From assembly GCA_037833965.1 (NCBI GenBank), contig AP031353.1, positions 622,501 to 686,500 of the forward strand: a stretch of DNA of 64,000 nt, in the 5' to 3' direction. Positions 27,086-36,758 of the stretch are shown here, one piece after another (position 1 is the stretch's first letter; each line of letters begins with the position of its first letter). A model generated the notes under the pieces. It had not been told where the DNA came from. It ran no database searches and saw nothing but the letters and a program-made list of their open reading frames with translations. The DNA is from Marchantia polymorpha subsp. ruderalis (Eukaryota; Streptophyta; Marchantiopsida; Marchantiales; Marchantiaceae). Position numbers and translations under genes: made by a program.

Positions 27086-28503
27086 ATTGTCTAACATAAT
27101 AAAAAAAATTTCATAATTTGAAACTTAGATATATCAATTTAATATTGTGATGTTGAAATTGATTTTCATGTTTGATACATCATGACAAAAAATTGCTTTG
27201 ATTTTGTTTCACTGAAATCTTGTTAGAATATATAGAAAATATATTTATCAATATATTTAAAGGCATATCGGAAAAATTCAATATTTTGAATCTAGTCTTG
27301 ATTAATTTTTTATAAGTCTAAATTTTTTTAAAATTAAAAGAATGTATGTTAAAGAACATTATTTTGAACTTATGAACTATTTTCAATCTTTCAAGATCTT
27401 TAATGAGTAATAAAAAACAGTTATTAATTGAAAAGATAATTAGATAACTTAATTCATAGGTGATTTTTTTATTCAAATACATAGTGACATCAAATTCATA
27501 AAATTTGGATACATTTTGTGACACTATAATAAATTTTAATGTGAAAAATCAAACGTATGTTTTAGATGTGAAATCTTTAATATTACGATTGTTTAATATA
27601 TGTAGTGTGATTTGAATAGTTTGGTCAAGTTAATATTGGCAAAATAAATCTTATAAAAATTTCAACAAGATATTCAAAAAAAGCTATTTTTCAAAATTAG
27701 ATACAAATTTACAAGTTAAAAGTTTGGATATTTTAAGAAGAAAAAATATATTAAAAATGTATGTTCACAAATGTGAATTTTATAAATGTCATTTGAATCA
27801 AAACTATTGTAACATTGATGCATTTGAGAGTCAAAGATATCATAATAAATCAATTTGATATTTTTAATGTATCGATAAAAATGTGAATTTATTATAACTT
27901 CAAAAATATTTTATTTGTAATTAATATAATTTGATTATGTTTTTTATCATTAAATTAAATTAATTGTAAATACATTACTTAAGAACTCCAATATATTGAT
28001 AACTCATGTTAGTTTGAACTTTGTTAATGAAACTTATTAACAAAGTTCACTACATAAAATTAACTCACCAAAGCTTATGTTGACATATGTAAGCAATCTC
28101 AATAAAGACTTAGGTGTTTAATACATGTAGCTTGTATTGTTCCACCATGTATGTATGATGATAATTGTAGTGAAGATTCACATATGTTCAATGTGATTTG
28201 TGCTTGAACATTTTCAAATAGATTTGTGTATGAGTGTCATTTTAATTCATGTGTTTGATTTTTTTATGATGAAAAATCTTTAAAATTAATATAAGAGCTT
28301 TGGATTATGACGAGCATTGCTTTGAAGTTTTACTAGTATTGTGGAAAATAGACAACAAGTTAGATCAATTGCATGTTCGAGACGAGCTGCAAGAGCAAAA
28401 TAAAGCTTTACAAAAGTACAAAAATATGATTTTAGCACAAATATCATTCTAATTTGCAAGATTAAGAGTTTAAAGTTATGTTAAGATCAAAAGATTAGAA
28501 GGA
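27086..28503. other. AT-rich DNA without recognised features
   Basis: Very AT-rich, with many short A and T runs and no ORF with a domain. It ends at the left end of retroelement A. Confidence 0.5.
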
Positions 28504-28618
28504 TGTCGTGCGAATACATATCGCCATACACTCTACATCGCTGACATGCTACTCACATACACATACGCACACATACACACATATAAGGCGCGAGAGAGTA
28601 TACACTCAAAATGTCACA
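28504..28618 (-). repeat. Repeat X, outer copy (B2) of element A
   Basis: 115 bp, plus strand TGTCGTGCGAATACAT to ATGTCACA. Nearly identical to 28917-29021 apart from an indel of about 10 bp in the ACACAT stretch and one or two substitutions. It is separated from L by AC, so the sense junction reads CA-GT-TG. Confidence 0.9.
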
Positions 28619-28620
28619 AC

Positions 28621-28914
28621 TGGAAATAAACGGGAGATTTCCCACTGGAATTCCCGTCGGTCAATTACCCTACTTGCAACAAACCGTCACCGTCACAAAC
28701 ATGAGTCAAGCCCAACCCACTCCACACTCGGAGAATCTAGGTCGACGCAAAGGGAAAAGTCGCTCTACGCTCCCAACGCTTCTAGGCTCGACTCGAAGAA
28801 CTAACGTTCTTCGAGCCGTCCCCGACTATATACCCCTCGTGACCCGAACTTTATTTTCACGTCTAAATATAGTAAGTGCTCAAACTGCATGAGCCGACTC
28901 GTAACTACATGACA
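28621..28914 (-). repeat. Repeat L, 3' copy (A2) of element A
   Basis: 294 bp, TGGAAATAAACGG to TACATGACA. Matches 49645-49937 with about a dozen substitutions. In sense it contains a TATA-like stretch (CTATATTTAG) and may hold the promoter. Confidence 0.9.
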
Positions 28915-28916
28915 GC

Positions 28917-29021
28917 TGTCGTGCGAATACATATCGCCATACACTCTACATCGCTGACATGCTACTCACATACACATACGCACACATAAGGCGCGAGAGA
29001 GTAGACACTCAAAATGTCACA
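28917..29021 (-). repeat. Repeat X, inner copy (B1) of element A
   Basis: 105 bp, second copy of X. Its junction with L is CATGACA-GC-TGTCGTG, a near-perfect palindrome. On its other side lies the purine tract and then the PHD finger. Confidence 0.9.
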
Positions 29022-29022
29022 A

Positions 29023-29034
29023 CTCGCCCCCCCT
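29023..29034 (-). promoter_or_regulatory. Candidate polypurine tract of element A
   Basis: Sense sequence AGGGGGGGCGAG directly before the TGTGACA start of X. The same position in element D has AGGGGGTGAG. This places the start of the sense 3' LTR at X, not at L, and would prime plus-strand synthesis. Confidence 0.55.
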
Positions 29035-29193
29035 AGCTGGCGGTCAGGTCCCTCTGACTCCCAGGTAGCCCTATCTACAACTACATGCTATACACCTTCG
29101 TGGGTGCGCGAACCAGTAGGCCGGGTGCTATGTCGCCCCATCGTTAGTCGCCTATCTGCAATTCATAACATGTGAAGATCAAGTCATCTACCC

Positions 29194-29516
29194 CTATGAA
29201 GTACATCGAGGACAAACCCATCGTCCAGCCGGAATAACATCGATAGGCGGAGTTATGCACGACATCCCATAGAGCACCTATCACACACCAACATACGGGC
29301 CGCCTGACCAGCTGACCCACACAGCATGCACCTTAAGCCATCACGTACTATCGCTAAGCTTGAATCCATAGTGCCATCTACGTTTGGGAGGTGGCATGGC
29401 GCACAATTGCGCACATGATCCTTCCAAACAACGCCGTCGTGACCCTCCAACATGAGAACTCCAGAAGGTAACACCTCCCGCACTCGCAAGATTGTGCGTC
29501 CCGTCGTCACATCCAA
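29194..29516 (-). pseudogene. PHD finger at the 3' end of element A pol
   Basis: The minus strand gives NCAPCHLPN, then C-M-L-C, then LVCDRCSMG in one frame. A small deletion around the expected Trp-His step changes the frame, after which the sequence reads CITPPIDVIPAGRWVCPRC, Thr-Ser and a stop at 29194-29196. Together these give the Cys4-His-Cys3 order of a PHD finger, with only the Trp-His step damaged. PHD fingers read the histone H3 tail; placed after integrase one could steer integration, as the chromodomain does in chromoviruses (my inference). Copy D has the same domain. Confidence 0.8.
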
Positions 29517-29531
29517 TGTCGTCGGTGTAGT

Positions 29532-30770
29532 CTACTGTAGATAGACGTAGTCTTCCATATGGAATCTACGAATCGATGGTCGATAACCTCCTCCCCGAAT
29601 GGTTGCATATCGCAACGTATCTCTATGTTGAGCAATCGCAAGATTCTCAAACGCTGCAGGCATAACTCTCCGAAAAAGCTCTGCACGCTGAGAACATACT
29701 CTCACCCACATATTCGGATCTTCAAGGTTCATCACCTCACTAGACTCACGACGAATCGATGTTGGCAAGTCTGGACTCGACCGTACAATAGAAAATATGG
29801 TGAGAAGGAAGCCAATGATGCTTGACGACTGAACCGGTATCCCATGGCCAACCACGGTAGCTGGATATCCCAATCCCCAAGATGAACTTTCTGTAGGTCA
29901 TACTTGCGCAACGCCCTCTTCACCGTCTGTACAACACGTTCAGCCAAACCATCCACCTCTAGATGATCTCGCGATGTGGTCTGATGATCAATCAGTGCCT
30001 TGTCACACAAGACCTGAAACTCACCTTGAAACTCCGTCCCCTGATCGGTCAACACCTCAGCTGGTGCACCATAGTGACAAGTCAAGGAAAGCATACGCTA
30101 CTCCCTCACTCGCCTTGTCAGGTAATGCCACCAACTCAATCCACTTGGAGAAATGCTCCACCATCACCAACACATACCGATGATGTCGTACAGTCAAAGG
30201 TAGTGGTCCAGAAAAGTCCAAACTCCAACGGTAACCCAACCTCATGATGGGTAATGGATGTAACACTGGTGTCGGGGCATTGAATGATGCCCTCACCCGA
30301 TCACAAACCATGCAACGTGATACCAACTGTTGTACCTGAGTATGCATACCACGCCACCAATACTGACCAAGGAGTAAGCTATATGTACGCTTCACTCCAA
30401 AATGTCCCAACTCCTCATGAGCATGCCTCACAATGCGTGCTCTCTGAGCTGGATGTGGTGCTACTCGTACCCTACCGTCCTCCCAGACTCGGAGAACATG
30501 TGATCCCTCCAATCGGTATCTCTTCGCCCGTTGGAGAACACGATCTCGCTCCTTGGCACCCACTGTGCCTGGCACCATGCTGGTCCGTAGGAACTCTAAC
30601 AGCAATGCATCATCGTGAACATCTCGCTGATCCACATCATCATACTCAACCTCAGGATCTGATGATAGACCATCTATTCTCTGACTAGAGTAAGATGTCA
30701 GATGATTCTCTTTGCTTGAGTTTCCACATAACCAACACATGAAGTCAGATGCATGCCAACCAGGCACCAT
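29532..30770 (-). pseudogene. DDE integrase of element A
   Basis: The N-terminal zinc domain is visible around HAHEELGHFGVKRTY and QLVSRCMVCDRV (His-His-Cys-Cys). The core has WSLDFSGPLP with the first Asp, VMVEHFSKWIELVALPDK, then, after a frameshift near 30060-30095, EVLTDQGTEF with the second Asp and HLEVDGLAERVVQ with the Glu. A further frame change near 29735-29870 leads into the C-terminal block FLLYGR...AELFRRVMPAA. It would insert cDNA into host DNA. The frameshifts make it inactive, but all catalytic residues can be found. Confidence 0.85.
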
Positions 30771-30800
30771 CTCCTTGTCAACCTCACCATGCCATCTAGC

Positions 30801-31309
30801 TCAAGTGTCATCCTCCTGGCTAGTGCATGGGTATCGACTCAAACCATCGGCATCCAGGTTCGCAACTCCAAGTATATGCACTACTTGAAAATCGTACTCC
30901 TCTAAGATTAGAGCCCACCGTGCAAGCTTTCCTGTGAGCTTGTCGGACTCCATCAACCACTTGAGCGGCTGATGATCAGTAACAAGGGTGAACTGCGTAC
31001 CAAACAAGTAACACCTAAAGTGTGCCACAGCCCACACCGCTGCCAAGCACTCTTTCTCGTACGAACTATACCGCGACTCCGCTGCGTTGTTCGAACGACT
31101 AGCGTACGCGACCACAAACTCCTTGCCCTCATCATCACGCTGTGTCAACACCGCTCCAAGTCCCAACATACTCCAATCAGTGTGCAACTGGTATGGACGA
31201 CCTCTGATAGGTCGTCCAGAATTGGCGTATCACTAGCCAATTCTATCCGTATACCGGTTTCAATCAACGCACCCAACTCCTTCATACTGAAGGCAAAACA
31301 ACTCCTATA
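30801..31309 (-). pseudogene. RNase H joined to an RT N-terminus by an internal deletion (element A)
   Basis: The minus strand at 31187-30801 reads an intact RNase H block: LHTDWSMLGLGAVLTQ, VAYASRSNNAAESRYSSYE, KECLAAVWAVAHFR, LVTDHQPLKWLM, DADGLSRYP. Upstream, 31309-31210 reads the RT start CFAFSMKELGALI and IRIELASDTPI. The whole RT core, including the YxDD box, is missing between them. At the joint lies a perfect 9-bp inverted repeat (31195-31217). Comparison with copy D, which keeps the RT palm and connection, confirms a deletion. The frame continues upstream at 36200-36325 once element B is removed. Confidence 0.85.
31195..31217. repeat. Perfect 9-bp inverted repeat at the RT deletion joint
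   Basis: GGACGACCT, then CTGAT, then AGGTCGTCC on the plus strand. Copy D carries only the left arm's counterpart and then runs on into RT, so the right arm was brought in by the deletion. Confidence 0.9.
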
Positions 31310-31327
31310 GTCTCTGTGGTAACACAC

Positions 31328-32706
31328 TTTTTGTTTTTTTTGCAGAATTTAAACAATTTAGAAAAGAAGTACCGAAGCAGTGTCTGTAGTTAGAAAATGG
31401 TACGTTAAATAGAGTGGATTGAGGAGATCGTCACGAGGTCACGAAGAATCGCGAAGTTGGACCTACCAGCGTCAAATGCCTTCGGCGCCTTCGGCAAGAT
31501 CTCCTTTACTGAGGTGTCTCTACCCACGCGCTTCCAGCGTTTAGGGAAGATACGCTTCCGGCACAGACACCTCTGAAGGAGATGTCGCTGAAGACGTCAG
31601 AAGCCGGCAAGGACCTCTGAAGGCTTCCGACCATGAGTGCGACTTCGGCGATGCGTCGCTAGCGCGGGAGGGAAACCTTCATAACGATCAAGATTCACGG
31701 TAGTTCTAGTTGGTTGAGGTTGCATTGAAAAGAGCTTGGAACGCTCGTTCCAACGAGCCCAAGAGCGCCGGAGATGGATCAGGGACAAAGAAGTTATGAG
31801 CGTTGGAAAACTCGCATCCGGACATGCGCGGTTCGCGCTAGGGTTCACCGTCGGAAAGGACTTCTGTACGCCTTCGGCGGAACCACGCGCTCATGAGAGA
31901 AGATCAACTCAGAGGCGGAAGCGCCTTTGACGGCTGCGCAACGAAGAGAAGCGCAAGCCGGATGTACGCCTCCGACGTGGCGCGGATAGGCAGATGCGCT
32001 GGCATGATTCGCGCCGGCGGGAAATGCGCCGTCGGCGATAGGCGGGGCAGAACGGAAAAACAAGTGGTACGAATACGCGCCGGCGTAATTCGCGCCGACC
32101 TGATGTGCGCCTCCAGCGAGGCGCCGACAGGGAAGGAATACGCCAGCGGCGATACGCCTCCGGCGATGGTCAGGTTAGGAAAAGACAACCTAGTCGACGC
32201 ATACGCCCAACTGCGGCGAACTCGAGTCCGGAAGACGATGGCGGCTGGAGAATTCAACGTTCACGCATGCGAATGCGCGCAGTGCGGAGTCGTGAATTCG
32301 AGCATGCGAGGGAGAACCGTTAGGCCGTATAGCCGGCTGCATAATCAAGTTTGCTTGTAGCCAGTGAGAACGTTGGACGATCTTGAATTCGGAGAAGAAA
32401 AGACTGCTCTCCAGTCTCATTCTCTCATTCTTGATTGTGAGTTTGTGAGTGAGTCTCACAATCAAGAAGCGATGAGATTTTCCAGCTTCAGAGATTACGC
32501 GCAAGGGCGGAGAGACCTGCAGTGAGAAGAGAGAGTGCGCGAGGATCTTGACAGACCTTGCAGAGAGTTTGCGAGCAGCGAGCTTAAGCGCGCAAGAGAA
32601 GAGAGAGCGATTTCAGTCAGTGTTTGAGCGGCCGATGCGCAGCGGCGATTGGGAGAGAGCGAGCGGAAGGAAGAACGTCTGTGTGTGTGCAGGAAACGCA
32701 AGGAAG
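31328..32706 (+). other. 5' part of element B upstream of its ORF
   Basis: 1.4 kb. The part from about 31900 to 32230 is rich in GCGCC, CGGCG and CTCCGGCG words in loose, irregular repetition, which gives spurious long ORFs on both strands. I see no conserved coding frame before the ATG at 32707. Confidence 0.5.
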
Positions 32707-35222
32707 ATGTCGAAGGTCCCCCAGCTGCGAGTGTCCCCACTCAGAGTGCCGCATATCGGTCTGCGCGCATTCCAAGATGTGTTAACAAGGCTGAAGCTTG
32801 ACTTCCTCCTGTGGGGATGGAACAGGACATGTCCGGAGATGGTGCGCGAGTATCTGCAGGAGAAACACAAGCCCTCGCGCGGATTCCGCCCACATCCCGA
32901 GAGGTGGGACATTAGTGACTGGGCGCAGGTGTTAGGAAGGTGTGCAGGCAAGGAAGGGTTTCTCCTCTTCGAGGCCGAGAGCGTGAAGGTGTCCAAGGAG
33001 TAAGAAATCTCCTACAATGATCTTTTCAAAGTTGCCAGGCATCCCAAGAACGGTTTCCGGACACAGGATTACAAAGATCGATTGCGGAGAAATGTCGCGA
33101 CTGCATTGCTTCAGATATTGCAGCCGACCAAGACCGCCTACATGCATGGTTGGCAAGTGGGATTTGTGGAGCTAGTGTTGTCAGGAGCTCCGGTTCATTG
33201 GGCACGACTCATGTGGAAGGTGACGCGCCAACATGCGCAAGAAGAGAAAGGAGGGACCCTCAATCATCTTTCGCCTTACCTGATTGTGTTTTATCGAGCT
33301 ATGGGATGTTTGACAACTTCGGAGCGGACACGGTTTCCACTGCTCACCCGGAGTTATCCAGGTAGATACTTGCGGGAGGCCGAAGTGGACACAGATCCGG
33401 ACGAAGCACCTGCCAGTCCAGCTCCAGCTCCGGCTCCGGCCCCAGCAAGAGCAGCAGAAGAGCGTCGAAGTGAGCGCGCTCCGCGAAAGCGGAAATGGGA
33501 TGAGAGATTTGAGGACAGGCAGCCGGAGCTGCCTCTGCGCCGACTCGGAGTCGGCCAACCAACGAGCCTCACAGCCGGCCGAAACAGAGGGCACGCAAAG
33601 TGGTGTTGCCAACTAGTACTGAGGAGACCGGGCGTACTTTGGTCTGGCGGAGTATCCTGCCCACGCAGGAAGAGATAATCGCGCAGATCCTGGGGAGGTC
33701 GGCGGACACCTCTGCGGGGAAGGCACCGATACCTCCAACAGAAGATAGGCGAACTGACAGTCGGGCGACTGAAGGACGGCCAACTGAGCAGCGCGTTGAA
33801 CCGGATAGCAGGCCGGAAGCAGAAGGGAGTTTGGCTGACGAGCCAACAACCCTCAGAGGATCGCCTTCGGCAGAAGGCGCTTCTGGGACAACGCCGCCAG
33901 CAAGCAGGCCAAGTAAAGTGAAGACGCGCAGAGTGGATCCGACTGCCAGTCGGACAACTGCGAGTCGGTCAACTTAGAGTCGGCCAGATTCGCCGACTGC
34001 GAGACGGACAGGGCCGGCGACCATTGTGCGGGCGCCTTCGGCGGACACACCTCCGGCGAAGACACCTTCCGCGCAGATCGCGCCGGAAGAGCAGGCCGTA
34101 GAAGCGGGCGGTGCAAAGGTGACAAAAGTCACTGCGGCACCGACCCCTTCGAGAACCGAAGATCGAGCCGGAACAGGGGCTCAAGCCGTGGGATCCCCCA
34201 CTGCCTTGGATATTTTAGCAGGGAGTGGAGCGGCAGTCGCGGCGGAAGCTGCCGCGCGCCACAGTTCCAGGGAGTCGCCAAGAGATTCTATGGCGACCGA
34301 AATCCTCAAAACAGAGGATGAGACGAGTTCGGAAGAGCAGGAAGCGGACTCCGTGCAGAAGACGCCAACAGGGGTATTGTGCGAGCAGATAGTGCCACTC
34401 CTACGATATTTGGATCGCAAGACATCAAAGTACTCGGGTTCCAGAAAACCGCAGTCTTATGTGGAGATTGTCAAGCGCAGGACGAGGAGCAAGGTGGCCA
34501 CTTGGGCCTCTAGGTGCCAAACATTGCAGGATAGGTATACTGCCCTCCGACAGCACCTGGCGATCACGCAGAGGTTACACCAAACCCTGCAACAACAGTG
34601 GGAGGATGCGGCGACGAAAGCCCAGGCGGATGCCGAGCTAATGCGGGCAAAGATCGAGTCGGAATTGCAGGAAGAGCGGAGACAAAACCGCATCTTAACA
34701 GAGGAGCTTGCGCGCCAGGCGCGCGCATTAGAAGAAAGTCAAAGCACACGCAAGGAGGATGAGGAGTTGTTGCGCAACTTGCAATCCGAGTGCGCGGATT
34801 TGAGGGCGCAGCGCGCAGATGCGGAAATGCAGCTAGCAGAGGTGGAAGGCAGCTGCCGGACGCGAGAAGAGTTGGTGACGCGGGTGACTCGCTGTCTAAA
34901 AGGATACGCCCATTGGGAGGTGGCAGCTCAAGAGAAGATCACACTCAGGGAGTTTGAGCTTCGGGCGGCGGCATTGACGGAGGGTGACAATCGGAGTCGG
35001 CGGCGAGTAGCAAGGAAATTAGAAGCCTTCTTGTCAAGTGCGCGCGACACTATGGCGCACTTAGAGTCGGAAGTGACTGCAGCCCTTCGGCGACTGGGGT
35101 TGCGCAGCCGGTCGGAAGATTGGCAGGGTAGAGATAGGGTGCGAGGCAGTCCGGCGCGCAGGAGGCGCAGCACCGGATCTGCAGAGTGCAGTAGTGTAGT
35201 TTGGTTTCGTGCAGGAGTTTAG
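32707..35222 (+). pseudogene. Broken gag-like/coiled-coil protein gene of element B
   Basis: About 838 codons when read through. From the ATG at 32707 (MSKVPQLRVSP) a globular N-terminal domain (MVREYLQEKHKP, PHPERWDISDWAQVLGRCAG) runs to TAA at 33001. The same frame continues (NGFRTQDYKDRLRR, MHGWQVGFVELVLSGAPVHW, HLSPYLIVFYRAMG, PGRYL, VDTDPDE). A frameshift near 33540-33595 moves to a Pro/Thr/Ala-rich linker. A TAG at 33975 interrupts it. The remaining 398 codons end in a long Glu/Gln/Arg-rich coiled coil. I recall a multicopy hypothetical protein family of this type from Marchantia, unverified, and know no function. The layout (globular N-terminus, linker, coiled coil) fits a structural or gag-like protein. 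Two stops and one shift make this copy dead. Confidence 0.7.
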
Positions 35223-35971
35223 ACTAGCAAGTAGTGCAGTGTAGTGTTAGTTAGGACCTTAGAGGGTATAAAGTAGATCAAGGCGTTTTGCCTTGGGACT
35301 CTTCCAGTTTCGGAAGTGCAGATCAGGAACTCACTTTCTTGGCGTGTTTGTGCATTTGGTCCTGGCACCACGTAGAGAAGCTACAGCATAGTGAAGTTAC
35401 CGTATGTTGTAGTTGAAGGCCTTCGGCTGAATGTTCAGAGCTAGTACACCGGTTAGAGACTTGAGTAGTGCGGATCTGCACCTGCGGGTGATTTCTGATG
35501 CTCAAAGCCGGTTGCGAGTTAGAGACTTGAACAGTTCCCCCTTACTCCTTCGAGTGACATATCCTGATTGTACTCCTACGGGAAGTTTCCCCTGAATGCC
35601 AAAGTGAAGTTTTGTTACTTCGTGTAAACCTTGGTTTGCAATTCAGGTTGTGTGTGTGTGTTACTGGATTGTGTCTCAGTTAAGTTCTCAGTCAGGCCTG
35701 TACTCTCTACGCTTGGTGTGAGTCGAGGGTGACATCCACTGCGTATGAGGGACTTCGTTCCGAAGTGGGAAGTCCAGTCCGGGTTCCCTACGCTAGTTCC
35801 TGGCGGAAGGGCTGTAAAAGCCGGAGTGGGAGTCACTACCTGCAGAGCTTCTGAGTGAACTTTTGAGATACTTTCCCCCTGAAATCCTAAGCGGAGGTCC
35901 TGACCGACCTCTGAGTTGTGCTTTTCCAGTTTCAGGTGTGTGTGTGTGTTGAGTGACCTACGCTGCACTGT
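35223..35971 (+). other. 3' non-coding part of element B
   Basis: Non-coding by frame. GT-rich runs occur at 35648-35660 and 35936-35949. Its short ORFs are not credible. Confidence 0.5.
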
Positions 35972-36044
35972 GCATCCTCCGAGTCGAGCATCCTCCGAGT
36001 GACCTCCGAGTCGAGCATCCTCCGAGTGGCCTCCGAGTCGAGCA
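35972..36044 (+). repeat. 27-bp tandem repeat in element B
   Basis: Two complete units (35985-36011 and 36012-36038, one base different) with partial units on both sides. Each unit itself contains two CTCCGAGT words. Confidence 0.85.
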
Positions 36045-36199
36045 CTGCAGTATTTCTGGGAGTGACAGTCGCCTGAGAATTCAAACTCTACAAAAATCTG
36101 TTAAACGTGGCACTTTTTACTCTGTGTGTTGCCTCTGTCCCTGGGGGTTCGATCTTTTTACCACCATACTGCAGTTTTAGCCTTTGGTGGGTTATTACA

Positions 36200-36325
36200 G
36201 TCTCGTAGGAATCGTGTCAATCGTCGCCTCTCTCCTCCTGTGATCTGGAAACCAATCAATGGCTTCCATTCCTCCTCCATAGACACACTAGAGGGAGGCA
36301 ACACTGTCAATGGTTGCTACGCTAC
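36200..36325 (-). pseudogene. Element A fragment between insertions B and C
   Basis: 126 bp of element A. In sense it follows the methyltransferase region (42392 and above) after removal of element C, and leads into the RT N-terminus at 31309 after removal of element B. It encodes the block E-R-R-R-L-T-R-F-L-R. One frame change separates it from the upstream ORF. Confidence 0.75.
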
Positions 36326-36745
36326 TGTAACACTAGGGTTTAGAGAGAATTTCACTCGAAGATAGAAACGTAAACTCTGAAGATGAGAGATACCAACAAT
36401 GGTTCTCCTCTCCCTTATATAGCTCTCACCAACAAGTACAAGGTGATAAGATCTAATCCCCACCATCCATACCACTCCTAGTGGATGGATGACGTGGCGG
36501 ATAACCCTAACAAGCACACGGATCGCTGACGTGGCGCACCCAACTAACACACTAACTAACACACTCAATCCTTACCTACAAGCACACGGATTGCTGACGT
36601 GGCACTGTCAACTAACACATCCACTCTGTACCTACCAAGTGCGCGGATCGCTGACGTGGCAGCTATGACTAGTGCACACTAAAGTATCTACATCAATATT
36701 CAGAGTAACCTCTACTTTAGTTCTAACTAACTAAAGATGGTTACA
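36326..36745 (-). repeat. 3' LTR of element C
   Basis: 420 bp, TGTAACACTAGGG to GATGGTTACA, identical by eye to 41968-42387. Confidence 0.97.
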
Positions 36746-36758
36746 AACCTCCCTCCTT
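36746..36758 (-). promoter_or_regulatory. Polypurine tract of element C
   Basis: Sense AAGGAGGGAGGTT, lying between the pol stop codon (36759-36761) and the 3' LTR. It primes plus-strand synthesis. Confidence 0.9.

Larger units (their letters stand above)
31315..36199 (+). mobile_element. Element B: 4.9-kb insertion with a gag-like/coiled-coil gene
   Basis: It is bounded by the perfect 5-bp duplication GTCTC (31310-31314 and 36200-36204). Removing it restores an uninterrupted RT reading frame in element A (R-F-L-R-D-Y-R-S-C-F-A-F-S across the joint), which proves the limits. It begins TGTGGTAACACAC and ends GTGGGTTATTACA, an imperfect 13-bp inverted repeat (10 of 13). I found no direct terminal repeats. 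It holds a long GC-rich 5' part, one broken ORF and a 3' part of about 1 kb with a 27-bp tandem repeat. It encodes no transposase, RT or integrase. Possibilities are a non-autonomous TIR element, or a very long solo LTR (TG...CA with a 5-bp duplication) that carries an ORF. Confidence 0.85.

Noticed and set aside
28504..29021. Reading X-L-X as a tiny LTR element (X as LTR, L as internal part)
   Set aside because: L also forms the far end of the element, and the same X-L-X is found in copy D at the same place.
31597..32504. Several ORFs of 70-155 codons in the 5' part of element B
   Set aside because: They arise from GC-rich repetitive words and overlap on both strands without any conserved pattern.
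36126..36365. ORF running across the element B/A/C junctions
   Set aside because: Crosses two insertion boundaries, so it cannot be a conserved gene.
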